Assembly (NCBI RefSeq): GCF_037935975.1 | Contig: NZ_CP149817.1 | Span: forward strand, 2,604,001-2,668,000 | Direction: 5' to 3' | From: Teredinibacter turnerae | GTDB lineage: Bacteria > Pseudomonadota > Gammaproteobacteria > Pseudomonadales > Cellvibrionaceae | Length of the DNA stretch: 64,000 nucleotides | In this document: in pieces, positions 12,001 through 18,323 of the stretch | Numbering within the stretch: position 1 is the stretch's first letter | How the letters are laid out: each line of letters begins with the position of its first letter | Made by a program: the position numbers and the translations under genes | Notes under the pieces: generated by a model | Seen by the model: only the letters and a program-made list of their open reading frames with translations | Told to the model about the DNA's origin: nothing | Databases searched by the model: none

Positions 12001-14995
12001 ACTTGCCCGATACAATGCGAGCAATCTGGAATCAACCAATCCCATACAATCTCGTACATCGGCTTATGTGATTTATACATCAGGCTCAACTGGTCAGCCG
12101 AAAGGTGTTTGTGTAGACCACCGTGCAGTGGTGAACTATATAACCCATATGCACGAGAAGTGCGGTAAGACTATCGCTGGTGCCGTGGTCAGTAACCCAC
12201 TGTCTTTTGACGGCATAGGTACAACGCTATGGCAAATTTTAAAAGGGGTTATGCTTGAGCTGTTACCTGAAGGTGAGGGGGAGCTAGAAGCGCTGGCCTA
12301 CCATCTTACGCAATCCGACCGACCGCTGCTGTTTAAAGTAACACCATCGCATTTAACCAGTCTTAAATCACTTGTTTCAGACTCCGCTATTAAGGCTCAG
12401 CCCCACTGCATTGTATCCGGAGGTGAAGGCTTTCCGGTTTCCCTAGCGTATTTCTGGCAGCAGAAGCTCCCGCAAGCACAGCTAGTTAACCATTACGGCC
12501 CGACAGAGGCGACTGTTGGTTGCTGTCACTACTTTGTACCGCCATTGACGGATGCAGACCTCAAGCGTAGCGAGTTACTGCCGATTGGTCGGCCTATGTC
12601 CAACCGTCAGTTAACTATATTGGATAGCAACCAGAATCCAGTGCCATTCGGTGTTATCGGTGAACTGCATATCGGAGGAGAGGGGTTAGCAACGGGCTAC
12701 CTGAATAGAGAAAGCCAAACGCGTGCGGCGTTTATTGTGAACCCCTTCGTGAACCCGGATGCCGTTGAGCAGCGCATGTACCGCACAGGCGATCTCGCCA
12801 GATACTTGAGCGATGGCAATATTGAGTATATTGGCCGCATCGATCATCAGGTTAAGATTCGAGGCTTTCGTATTGAGTGCGGCGAAATAGAAAATTGTAT
12901 CCTGAATTACTCAGGTCTCGAAAAATGCGCGGTTTTGGTCGACAAACGAGATGGTACGTCGCCGGTATTATTGGCTTTTGTCGTCCCGCTAGATAAAGGT
13001 ATTAACGCAGAGGAACGCGATTCGTTAAGTGTCCAGATCTCAGATTTTGTTGCTAACAATCTCCCGGACTATATGGTCCCATCTGGTATAGCAATTATGG
13101 ATTCCTTACCGCTTACGAGTAATGGAAAATTGGATAGGAAATTACTACTCAACGTTCCAATTGTGAAGCACGAAACTTCCGCCCATGCCACAACACTGAC
13201 CGCAACTGAACGGAAGCTAATGCCATTTTGGCAAAAAGTACTAAAACGGGACGACGTTGACATTAACGATGAATTTTTCCAGGTGGGCGGCCACTCGTTA
13301 ATGGCTGCAGAACTCATCGGGTTGATTCGACAAAAGCTGAAATGGAACGTGCCCTTACGCGTATTATTCGACAAGCCAACATTAAAGGCGTTCGCGGAGC
13401 ACTGCCAAGAACTCGACATCGTAAAATTCGACCTGCCGATGTGGCTGGAAGATCATAAAATTGATTTTCGCGAGCACGTTTACAAAGGTGAGGAGACACT
13501 GATAGACGACGGCAGAGGTAATCTCGAACAGCTGGACAAAACCCCGGAGAAGCGCGTTTTAATAATGAGTGAGCAGGCAAAAACCTGTATGGCGGATCTT
13601 AAAGCAATCGTTAACAACGGCCGTGGGCCAGATATGCCCCAATATTTTGTATTCTCACAGCAGCCGGACGAAATACTGAAAGCCTTAGAGCAGCAGGGAC
13701 TCAGTGCAATAGCTCCGGACTTTGTCCACACTGAGTTGACTATACAATCTACGGCGCAAACCTTGGGTAAAAGCTATATCTCCCGTCTGTTCGTAGGTGA
13801 GCCGCTGGACCATTTTCCGGCAACGCCCATGCAGAAAACAATGCTGAACTGGAAACAGAGGCAGTTTCCACACGCCATTCTGGTTAACGGCTATTTTTCT
13901 GATACCGAGCTTGAGCAAGCGTTTTTACAGGTGCAGCGCGAACAAGAGCTGCTTACAGCTCGATACAATGGCGATCAATCCTGCTGGGACGTGTACGCTC
14001 CACCGGCCAGGCCACTCGCCACTGTTATCGACCTTCGATTTCTACCCACATCTCTTGCTACCAAATTTCAAGAGACGTTAGCGAAATCGCTTATTCAACA
14101 TATTAGCGAAAAAACATTGCCCTACATCGCTTACTGGGTGCGCCTCTCAGATAGTCGACAAGTTTTGTACTTTATAAACGATCACCTTATCGCAGATAAA
14201 ACCGCAATTGACGTGCTTGGTAATCGGGTGGAAATGTATTTAACCGGGAAATGGCATCCGATCTCACGCGCCTATCGTGACTATGCTGAATCGATTCAGG
14301 AAAAATTAAATGAGCCCAATGCCCATGCCATAGAAGTCGAAATCGACAGGCTTTTTAGCCTCGATACCCTAACGTCAGTTGTGGCAAAGACTCGTGATGC
14401 CATAGAGAAAAATAAGAATACAGAGATGCACGTGCTCGATATGCGGTTTACCACCATTGAAAACACGCCCATTGAACATGCCTTTTCAGTTTTTCGGCGG
14501 ACTGTGTTTGAATTGTTGAAAACAAACGAATTCTGTATGACGCTGAATTATCACAGCCGTCAACAGCAGGGCAATAAAGACTACGATCAAGTAGGGTTAT
14601 ATCTCGATCGCGTTCCATACTGTGTTAACGCCGGCTCTAGCGCTAGCGATATGAACGTGGTATTGGATTTCGTCGCTGAAACCGGAATTAGCTTTACTGG
14701 CATTGAAGAGCGTAAATTGCTTGGTGAAAAACATGTCATTCCTGAGTTTGGCGCAGATATACTTTTCAATTTTCTTGGCGAAGATCGATTTGAAAAAATT
14801 GCTGCGGGAGTGGAGAGTAAAAATATTAACAATCTCCAAGATTTTCATGGCATTTTACTTGAAGCATATACAGTAGAAAATGCACTTTATACGCGACTTG
14901 TTTTTCACGCGGGCAACGCAGACTACGCGGCCATAAAGTCGATGTACGAAGAAAATATAGTGGAGTTTTCTCGCAGCGAGGCCCCTATGCTTTAA
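2..14995 (+). CDS. NRPS-1, 5'-partial: [C]-A-T-E / C-A-T / C-A-T / C-A-T / terminal C-like domain
   Basis: Multimodular peptide synthetase; 4997 residues are visible. The frame is open to base 2 and the first ~200 residues are the C-terminal half of a condensation domain, so the gene begins outside the window; a TTG at 53 is not a start. Map (residues counted from base 2): C end 1-205; A1 212-683; T1 GGDSL near 740; E 787-1223 with HHLLTDT; C2 1259-1703 (HHMIHDG); A2 1717-2213; T2 GGDSI near 2260; C3 2331-2777 (HHALLDG); A3 2780-3287; T3 GGHSL near 3333; C4 3405-3860 (HHIVADG); A4 3867-4387; T4 GGHSL near 4430; ~130-residue linker; C-like domain 4600-4990 with DHLIADK. Specificity residues read by eye (GrsA 235,236,239,278,299,301,322,330,331): A1 DAAALAAIL (bulky/aromatic, unassigned), A2 DVFWMGGAF (Val-like), A3 DAAALAGVL (as A1), A4 DGTKVGHVG (Asp). 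There is no thioesterase and no docking tail. The E domain is atypical, and module 2 lacks the E domain that its T and next C domain imply. Confidence 0.96.
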   Translation, partial: HRIRCSSALLEYDLPFCLASWHTLLHTVTAKAVAVSTRTERLGPCSNSNTGQDKKLPDETVKSWIYLHSELTEQSTFKSLFAEVEQQYSRLSSAPDSGVSLYKEGKEEVDGATGHVIYIIEDGYGGTMSDLSSVEIALIRELDGWYLDYASAIYSPEYIANIAALWLRIARQVHEAPNMLIASISMLDEDVELRAEMEGPAQPVNGNLVSRFCGIAQSFPDKIAVKDQSQSLTYECVDKLSDYYAAVLNDAGTVKGECVGVAFDRNVKMIVAQLAVLKAGGVFVPMDAEQPAERLQAIAEDASIRLVLTEKNCASLLNQSLPDTNLIEIHSTDSTLTESNSHNRDIADLLNQNDIAYVIFTSGSTGRPKGVRVSHGNLLNFIEHIDAYIQSIEVATQFAPFTFDASVAEIHVTLLHGGTLVLLPKSLIDDPLALQAYMRAEGVSFAAFPPQYAKHLAPENLPCLKVLLTAGSAPDRELIARWQPHVRYLNAYGPTETTILSTAWEADRVPAVHEPIAMGLPILNTAVRVVNRFGQVLPEGIVGELLIGGAGVAHGYLKQSQLSARNFLEFDNKRWYKSGDLSCFNAKDGLIFVGRIDDQIKLRGHRLEPGELETAILTLPFVDTVAAVAHKVEGDYRLAIFCQGTQQEETAMRESLRTVIPAWAMPNRIHWLDSLPTTTNGKTDYKLLKRQLQQFEESQLPQSVDWADSLAASVAAVWQKVLKSQNLEADANFIHLGGDSLTAMVVASSLRQLGFNINSAHVLSRPVLGDFCRWLSTQPRIHNANFEPWNGSAVIHPMQAWFFNLNLSQPNLFCQSLMFDCDGTVDAARLTRALERLTHHHDMLRACFPGWESTKELTQLRQVIGAPNTFVVTVEEKGVVADRLAETSELTRQSLAAELDIATAPLFRLSILRTPEMTRVVWVLHHLLTDTISHSILLEDLNLLYEADAPPEQVLTGKSGAYAEWAERLQHHINTNSEQLLTSWLPAIEASTHAQELVGLKSADKNIGLNEHHVCFEHSTTQKLLRVAPNCYRHTPEDLVLAAAYLALAKTFNLIQIGIDIEWYGRDEKFAGDFSLTHSVGWFTSVHPLFVSLESGCTLEKFLIDLKEARAQVPSRGRDFYGLRYLCTEPKVLEAFSRYRQPEVLFNFSGVTDRQQNAWCMAPVTAIEMGAQDKNPYNLSIESAIQGGELKIALFVSDTIWPDELLEQFKRALSESLVAVIDHCCAPENRRWTPSDFPLLCTGENALSQQDIDAIPLDVEAAFPLTDMQRTMLRHEQTYQVWMHYAFDKPFNENAFSEAIDQWVGLHPCLRTAIKTWQGGQAAQIILRQHSPVLEVEYCAVQERQQRAESVIQLGRGTAVEVEKQPPYSITVLHDAEPGFSVILSIHHMIHDGWSVELLLGSLYRCYCRQLGESFALEETVSANLEELVREQMALSSDSTSNGYWSSIVWQEQFCRLPELKPETQTNIPTAQEDVALYLDSLPPEVIGKLRDAARHRGVTLNTLLITAYVLLLRYLGGASQVRCGVIQSGRSETIADVARLTGCCVNTLPLVMDFSRADSLQSILEQVSENLSVLRSNAAFPLSKVVEYARKQVDGDIFTSLFNIESDAYGSDKDSCGYRLLGGYESTNYPFIFGVIETANNERAGGFDYGLRIGYNSAKYNLVMVRQWVDIYTNILMQLSGDLTLRWEQVQPLPEIEKAKVAAWNDRFSDYPREVCIGEHFKAAAHRDPNKPALCMNDKVLSYAALDQATDTLARLLVHNGVGPEIIVGLVAERSMEMVLGILAILKAGGAYVPIDPEYPAERVAHILAETEATVVLLQQAQMAKVLPIDHSLETIVLDQWPNLDASSLPAINVKNHQTGQLAYVLYTSGSTGKPKGVMVEQRAIVRLVKNATDLVFSGDDILMITSAPGFDVTTFEIWSALLNGLTLVVVDKDTLLNPEKFAVQLHQHNVSFLWLVAPLYNQLIQEKPDLFSGVKRLMIGGDALSPYHIKIALETTPDLQIINGYGPTENTAFSTYHFLTGEEGDSIPIGRPINQSTAYIANSDGQLLPPGVRGELLVGGDGVARGYYKNTKLTASQFIANTFDRHPGRLYRTGDLASWRDDGLIDFYGRIDFQIKIRGFRVELGEIETVLLAEPGVAQALVLLQEYMQNDSTLKRLVAFAVLTKQGSKNSSELREALQARLPDYMVPESITVVEEMPLNANGKIDRAALLALADVAQSTVYDLPVTEGEKLLYSVWQDVLGHSNFGVTNSFYSVGGDSILAIQIVARAAKAGLPLTPRIVMQQRTIRDTVKHVRPEESASIERSFALVTLNGSDLVEAHAQLGEIADVYPATAMQESLILYSQRSTEPGAYLTQVTVSMANVSADLMRKSWEILARRHDILRTAFYDLNQPSLMQVVATSVSLPWQEITGNDATGLATLEQHKHASFDARKAPLWRLLYVQRGEGKADLIWTHHHALLDGWSISLLLKELLEIYRSFAKVQKGFDNRAERDASAQQFNRYIGWLAEQDEMVALDHWRQRLSDVEGASRLSRRENTGLSNGQALLTRYLNAEQTAALRNFAIQSEITLSALLRTAWAMLLSRYTGETRVMFGCAVSGRPPLLDGVESTAGLFINSLPCVVSLEAEQPIVDLFQQVMDAQLLDEEYGFLPLPTIQQSVGGQADDTLFESLLVVENFPLNSTAFESSDEFTPTITDVHGTGTNNIPLNIVVYPGTQLKIDLAYQNALFSAEEASDTLDCLLNLLTQFAENPRARVRDFSLLDESTRQKILADWNETTLDIPNTATVYERFASTLHHTNELAPAVICGEQRLSRRELNERVCRVAAQFQRLGVKAGDCVAVTFEKDPAFIVVVLSLAKIGAAYVPIATDCPQARRDFICEDASIRVTLTQAHLLEQFANETHKDRDHRFISIEEIFETTETNEFDSNATDMRVSSESPLYVIYTSGTTGEPKGVKVSHQNIINFCVWCREANLVTEGLAITQFAPFTFDASAAEIFSALLNGAELHLLDDGLVHDYRKLIAYLHQNNIGFSAFPPPYLEQMPVESLPAGMTVLTAGSSPSLPLVKKLASQVRYINGYGPTETTVLSTAWEYNQKQVDEGSLPIGKPITNTQVYILDHYDQLCPVGIVGEICIAGAGVCLGYLNRDDLNTVSFVEDVADSTRKMYRTGDLGRWLPNGDIAFVGRRDSQIKIRGYRIELSEIESQLLSITGISGAAVAVSGDEGSEKQLFAWIVSEQANVTEERSALLTSVKRHLQENLPPYMIPQAIQIVASLPLTANGKVDIKALPKPDENLTRKINYEPPTTRWETRLVDLWADTLKLDCANIGIYDNFFELGGHSLLATRLCSALIEKHQIEIPIAAVFEYGSLSALANFIQSTVDTDSCSSGEQGSNSGAVASPSSYKISIPQVARTLSHLPLSDAQRRLWFLTELGGATEAYNMAGSIGIHGDLNIDALRQSLNYVVERHEVLRSNIRVANGQPIQIIKETAHYPLSVIDLTHVDNQDDEIQKHLQQEQTTPFNLGEDSLIRGQLLILAKSRFVLINTVHHIVADGWSMGVLLHEMSEAYAANLAGLSPRLTPLPIQYADYAYWQQQAEQQEKQSTHLDFWKIQLEHLPALHSVTLDFVRPAQQDHTGSHYFAELSPALSAQLRGASREHQVSVFMVLYACFSGLLSRYSNETDIVVGTPTANREQPELAGLIGFFANTLVLRAKLADNPSFKVMLDRAKSIVTNAYYHQSLPFERLVDELHPEREQSYHPLFQIMISMISSDELNSFSMAGLELQRMDNSARTTSKFDLTLTISEEGDNYGLLWNYATALFSADRIRAMHGHFQAFLTSVLADPNLPLSDVNILPGDERLQLLERWNQTAKPFPTDTCIHELLAHQASITPEKMAARYQDESIDYAQLNGSANQLARYLIALGIGEGDRVGMLCQRGIASLIGLFGVLKAGAAFVPMDTRAPAQRLAYLIEDAGTVVVLTQESLAANLANSGAKTLVLDGVEAREILARYNASNLESTNPIQSRTSAYVIYTSGSTGQPKGVCVDHRAVVNYITHMHEKCGKTIAGAVVSNPLSFDGIGTTLWQILKGVMLELLPEGEGELEALAYHLTQSDRPLLFKVTPSHLTSLKSLVSDSAIKAQPHCIVSGGEGFPVSLAYFWQQKLPQAQLVNHYGPTEATVGCCHYFVPPLTDADLKRSELLPIGRPMSNRQLTILDSNQNPVPFGVIGELHIGGEGLATGYLNRESQTRAAFIVNPFVNPDAVEQRMYRTGDLARYLSDGNIEYIGRIDHQVKIRGFRIECGEIENCILNYSGLEKCAVLVDKRDGTSPVLLAFVVPLDKGINAEERDSLSVQISDFVANNLPDYMVPSGIAIMDSLPLTSNGKLDRKLLLNVPIVKHETSAHATTLTATERKLMPFWQKVLKRDDVDINDEFFQVGGHSLMAAELIGLIRQKLKWNVPLRVLFDKPTLKAFAEHCQELDIVKFDLPMWLEDHKIDFREHVYKGEETLIDDGRGNLEQLDKTPEKRVLIMSEQAKTCMADLKAIVNNGRGPDMPQYFVFSQQPDEILKALEQQGLSAIAPDFVHTELTIQSTAQTLGKSYISRLFVGEPLDHFPATPMQKTMLNWKQRQFPHAILVNGYFSDTELEQAFLQVQREQELLTARYNGDQSCWDVYAPPARPLATVIDLRFLPTSLATKFQETLAKSLIQHISEKTLPYIAYWVRLSDSRQVLYFINDHLIADKTAIDVLGNRVEMYLTGKWHPISRAYRDYAESIQEKLNEPNAHAIEVEIDRLFSLDTLTSVVAKTRDAIEKNKNTEMHVLDMRFTTIENTPIEHAFSVFRRTVFELLKTNEFCMTLNYHSRQQQGNKDYDQVGLYLDRVPYCVNAGSSASDMNVVLDFVAETGISFTGIEERKLLGEKHVIPEFGADILFNFLGEDRFEKIAAGVESKNINNLQDFHGILLEAYTVENALYTRLVFHAGNADYAAIKSMYEENIVEFSRSEAPML

Positions 14996-15111
14996 AGCTC
15001 TTGAGGTTTTAATAGGGATACGAAGTAGGGGCGGCGATATAAACGCGTGAATACCGGCTCTATCAGTACAGTGTGCATATACGCAACTCTAAATCACAGG
15101 TATTCGAACCT

Positions 15112-16110
15112 ATGAAAATTGTGGATGGTGTAGAAACTTTTGTTGGTGATGAGGCAGGGTTCCCGCTGATCATTAAACAAACGAACAACGGCAAGGCCGT
15201 CGACCTTGTCGCCTGGGTTAAGCGAAACAGAGGTTTTGTTGACTCATCAATATTGGATTACGGCGCTTTGATCTTTCGTGGCTTCGATGTTGAAACAGTA
15301 GCTGCCTTTGAAGCCGTCGCAACCGCGTGTACATCGGAAAATTGGGTGGACTACATTGAAGCGACGTCACCGCGCTCACAAGTCCAGAGTAAAACGTCAA
15401 CTTCAACCGACTACGATAGCAAATACAAAATATTCCCCCACAACGAAAAGTCCTACTCCGCTGACTGGCCACGCTACGTTTTTTTCTATTGCAAGAATCC
15501 ACCGACTGCACAGGGGAGCACACCTTTAGTTGATTGTCGCAGGGTTTACATGGCAATACCTGAAGCAATTAGGTCTCGTTTTAAGCGTGATAAGCTGATG
15601 TACGTGCGTCAATTCAGCAACTATATGGGCATTCCATGGCAGAAAGCATTTAATGTGGAAAGTAAAGAAGAAATGGAAGCTTATTGCCAAGCTAACTTTA
15701 TCGATAAGATTGAATGGAAGGACGACGGCACGCCGAAAATCACCTATACCCGTAATGCAGCGATAAAACACCCGGTAACAGGCGACCCATGTTGGTTTAA
15801 CCACGGTGTATTTTTTAATGTTCACGCCATGGAGCCCGCGCTGAAAGAAATATTTCTAAGTGCCTTCGAGGAGGACGAGCTACCGTACAACACTTACTAT
15901 GGGACAGGGACTAAAATAGAGAAAGAGACGGTAGCTAGTCTAAGTAAAATTTACTACGACAATGCGGTAAGCATTCCCTACGAGAAAAACGATATTATCT
16001 TCATGGATAATATCCTAATTGCCCACGGCAGAGAACCTTTCGAAGGGGACAGGAAAATCTATGTAACCATGACTGAGCAGATGAAGCTTGAAGAGGCAGA
16101 ATACTGTTAG
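15112..16110 (+). CDS. TauD/clavaminate synthase-like Fe(II)/2-oxoglutarate dioxygenase (SyrP/AsnO type)
   Basis: A non-heme iron oxygenase of about 332 residues, expected to hydroxylate an amino acid, probably while it is tethered to an NRPS carrier. The iron triad is visible: H110 and E112 in PHNEKSY (the HxE variant of the clavaminate synthase/SyrP/AsnO branch, not HxD) and the distal H305 in IAHGREPFEG, followed by the 2-oxoglutarate-binding Arg region. I chose ATG 15112, where family similarity starts (MKIVDGVETF); a GTG at 15073 is in frame but has no ribosome site and adds 13 unrelated residues. It follows NRPS-1 by 116 bases. NRPS-1 ends with an Asp-activating module and NRPS-3 begins with one; SyrP hydroxylates carrier-bound Asp at the beta carbon, so beta-hydroxy-Asp is the leading guess. 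Asn, Arg/Orn or another residue is possible. Confidence 0.88.
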   Translation: MKIVDGVETFVGDEAGFPLIIKQTNNGKAVDLVAWVKRNRGFVDSSILDYGALIFRGFDVETVAAFEAVATACTSENWVDYIEATSPRSQVQSKTSTSTDYDSKYKIFPHNEKSYSADWPRYVFFYCKNPPTAQGSTPLVDCRRVYMAIPEAIRSRFKRDKLMYVRQFSNYMGIPWQKAFNVESKEEMEAYCQANFIDKIEWKDDGTPKITYTRNAAIKHPVTGDPCWFNHGVFFNVHAMEPALKEIFLSAFEEDELPYNTYYGTGTKIEKETVASLSKIYYDNAVSIPYEKNDIIFMDNILIAHGREPFEGDRKIYVTMTEQMKLEEAEYC

Positions 16111-16176
16111 CATATCCAGCTTCGACTCAAAGGTTGCTCTGGTCCTCTAAATACAGGTCTTGTGTATTCAAGTCTA

Positions 16177-16768
16177 GGGAGCCTCTGATTAACCTAGTGA
16201 TTCCTCTGGTTTACAGGAATTTAACGTGAGTAGGCGCGTGAGCGAGGCGTGCTGGTTCTCTACATGAACGTAGGTAAGTAGCGTGAGCAGGAGCGGAAGC
16301 TTTGCACGGCGAACGAGCGTAACACCCTCAGGTTACATTCCTGTAAGCCCCGCAGCACACAAGGGCATAAAGGCCCGGCCTGCGGCGATCATTTGTGGCG
16401 TTGCCTTTCTTATTAAGGACTCAGGCCATTAACTGCGAAAGGCGCCTAACAACTAATCGCCGCAGGTTACGCAGAGAAATTACTAGGGCCTGTTAACACT
16501 AATTCGATTCATTCTGTTGCGGCTAAAATTTCGCTATCAAGGCGTTTGGAGCGTAGTTTGGTTGTTCCAAATGAGCGATAAACAACGCTGAGAGCGGGAT
16601 TTTAGCCGCAACCCGCAGGGCTGGGCCTGTATTTCCAGGCTGATGCGTTATTTTTCGCTCGTTTAGCCCGCTAAACAACGCCAAAAATGCCTTTCATCCT
16701 GAAAATACAGGCTCCAGCAGAGCGAATTGAATTAGTGTTAACAGGCCCTAGGTTAATCAGAGGTTCCC
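16177..16768. repeat. Outer MITE-like inverted-repeat element, interrupted by a second element
   Basis: Bases 16177-16197 and 16748-16768 are inverted copies (20 of 21 match). When the inner element at 16487-16751 is removed, leaving one CTAG, the right arm becomes 16471-16486 plus 16752-16768, and the inverted match to 16177-16208 grows to 32 positions with 3 mismatches. The original element was thus about 327 bp. It codes for nothing; its interior has further stems: ttacaggaat (16211) with attcctgtaa (16337), and cctgcggcgat (16379) with atcgccgcagg (16456). It fits a non-autonomous, transposase-less insertion element. Its own target duplication is not evident. Confidence 0.75.
16483..16751. 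mobile_element. Inner MITE-like element with CTAG target duplication
   Basis: A 261 bp sequence (16487-16747) lies between two CTAG copies (16483-16486 and 16748-16751). Its ends are 24 bp inverted repeats with one mismatch, beginning ggcctgttaacactaatt. Inside are two strong stems: ttgcggctaaaat (16517) with its exact complement at 16599-16611, and a 15 bp pair at 16625-16639 / 16698-16712 with one mismatch. There is no coding capacity. A 4 bp CTAG duplication is typical of some IS5-type transposases, so an IS5-family parent elsewhere in the genome is a reasonable inference. It sits inside the outer element and is therefore the younger insertion. Confidence 0.8.
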
Positions 16769-17519
16769 GTAAACTAAGCCCTGTAAGCACAATCGAATTT
16801 GCCCAAGAAACAAGATCTTGTGATATTCCTTATTGATACGTGGGTATATGCTCACGCGGATTTAGAATATCTTTTGCACAAAATATTCCGTACTAATATT
16901 GTGGATATAGGACTGTCATTTTTCTGATCCCACCCAACGCAGCCCAACAGCTGAGATAGTAAAGCACAGAGCAATTGGCAAATTAATTGATCCTACGTGC
17001 CTGGTCGCTCTTTTAGCTCCATGGCTTGCACTACTTTATACCGTCGATACGACTCGACTCTAAAACCCTATAAAATCTGTTTTTGTATATCCGTATTTTT
17101 ACGCACTAGCACTGCCGCATTTTTACAACGATTATCCTTATTATATTTAAGGTTAAAAAGTGGTGCGTATACCTTGCGCGAACAATAACAAATGCATTGT
17201 GACGCCCTTTGTTTGGTGTAGGCATAGATATAACCAATTTAATATATGTGTTAATTAATGCGGATTATTTAAGTGAGCAAGTATTTATGTTTATGGCCGC
17301 AACTATCGATCGAATCAATTCATATTAGATCTGTCCACGCGTGGGTAGCGTTCTCCCAATTAATCTCACCTCCATTTTTAATGGATAAGTTAGCTATTAG
17401 AATATCGATCGAATTATTAATGCGTTTCTAATTAAAAACATATTAATGGCGCATTCAAATACATTTGGGTGTAAATTAAACGGGTGTGCGTTTAAAAAAT
17501 TAAATTTATATTGAAAATG

Positions 17520-17548
17520 TTGACACTCGATAAAACCGATTTTATGAT
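17520..17548 (+). promoter_or_regulatory. Near-consensus sigma70 promoter
   Basis: TTGACA at 17520-17525, a 17-base spacer, and TATGAT at 17543-17548 (one base from TATAAT). A ribosome site AGGAAG at 17563-17568 and a GTG at 17575 follow, so it once served the broken ORF there. The next intact gene starts at 18501; this promoter could transcribe that operon with a leader of about 950 bases, but this is inference. It is the best-looking promoter in the window. Confidence 0.6.
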
Positions 17549-17574
17549 TCGCGCCGTTTTTCAGGAAGATTAAC

Positions 17575-17622
17575 GTGAAAATAGCTTATCGCCATCTATC
17601 TTTGTTATTACTCGTCTTGTAG
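17575..17622 (+). pseudogene. Short broken signal-peptide ORF
   Basis: GTG at 17575 with AGGAAG six bases upstream encodes only 15 residues, MKIAYRHLSLLLLVL, which is a basic N-terminus and hydrophobic core as in a secretion signal, then TAG at 17620. A one-base shift in the leucine run would read on as SSCSGVLLSW, giving a lipobox-like LLSSC, before another stop at about 17680. This looks like the start of a decayed lipoprotein or exported-protein gene. It could instead be a genuine leader peptide. No downstream homology was recognised. Confidence 0.3.
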
Positions 17623-18300
17623 TGGTGTCTTACTCAGCTGGATATCGGGTGTTGCGGCGGCGCTACTTAGCATCTTCTAAGAGTGTGTAGCGAGCATTGG
17701 TTGGCAAATAAATAAATCAGCGACGGCATATTTTCTGGTCGAACAGTGCTTTTTAGGCTGGTTCAGTGGTGTGTTATGGAATCCGTTCTGGGCTCGCTTT
17801 TGCCGCCCGGACATAAGGTGTGCGGCAATGCTATTTGCTCATAAGTTGGTGGTGCGAATAGTTCAATCTTGCGCTGCGTCAAGCTGTAATCTGGGCAACC
17901 GAGTAGCTTGCAGTGTTTAGTAGAGCGAGTTGAATTATTGTCAGTAGGTCTTAGTACAAATTTAAACATTTAGTGCACATCGCAAAGTATTCTAGCTGTT
18001 GAAGGGTGGCTTTCTGGAGAAAATTTTGTAAATGGTTTTATACATATAAGAAATATTCGCTATGGGGCTCCTGTTATCGAGTAGTAGCCTGAGCTTTCTG
18101 AGCATCCCAAATTTTATCTATAGAATCCTGATTACTTAACAGGAAAAACCTCTAATAATTTCTAATCTGATCTTTCGTTCAAGGTTTGCCAATGTCGGTG
18201 AGAACCTATGAATCGTTGTTAAAATATTTTCATTTATAGAATCTTGCTGATCCCCGCGCAACAAAAACGACTATGGCGAACTTGCGAATATTAAATGTGG

Positions 18301-18323
18301 ATGAAAAGTGAAATTCTTTTCAT
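18301..18323. promoter_or_regulatory. Small dyad upstream of the 18501 operon
   Basis: An 8 bp perfect inverted repeat, atgaaaag and cttttcat, separated by 7 bases, ending about 180 bases before the JmjC-like gene. It could be an operator or a weak hairpin. It does not match the Fur consensus well. Chance occurrence in AT-rich DNA is quite possible. Confidence 0.2.

Noticed and set aside
13800-14995. C-terminal thioesterase of NRPS-1
   Set aside because: No GxSxG motif or hydrolase pattern; the sequence has C/E-fold landmarks (FPATPMQ, DHLIADK, ILFNFLGE).
15073-15075. GTG as start of the first dioxygenase
   Set aside because: No ribosome site precedes it and the extra 13 residues do not fit the family; ATG 15112 matches the usual N-terminus.
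16116-16180. Rho-independent terminator after the first dioxygenase
   Set aside because: No GC-rich stem followed by a T run was found; the hairpins that begin at 16177 belong to the inserted repeats.
17763-17969. Antisense 68-codon frame in the spacer as a gene
   Set aside because: There is no ribosome site, no recognised domain and no neighbours on that strand.
18301-18323. Fur box upstream of the JmjC-like gene
   Set aside because: The dyad lacks the alternating GATAAT/ATTATC pattern; a siderophore-type iron control cannot be claimed from it.
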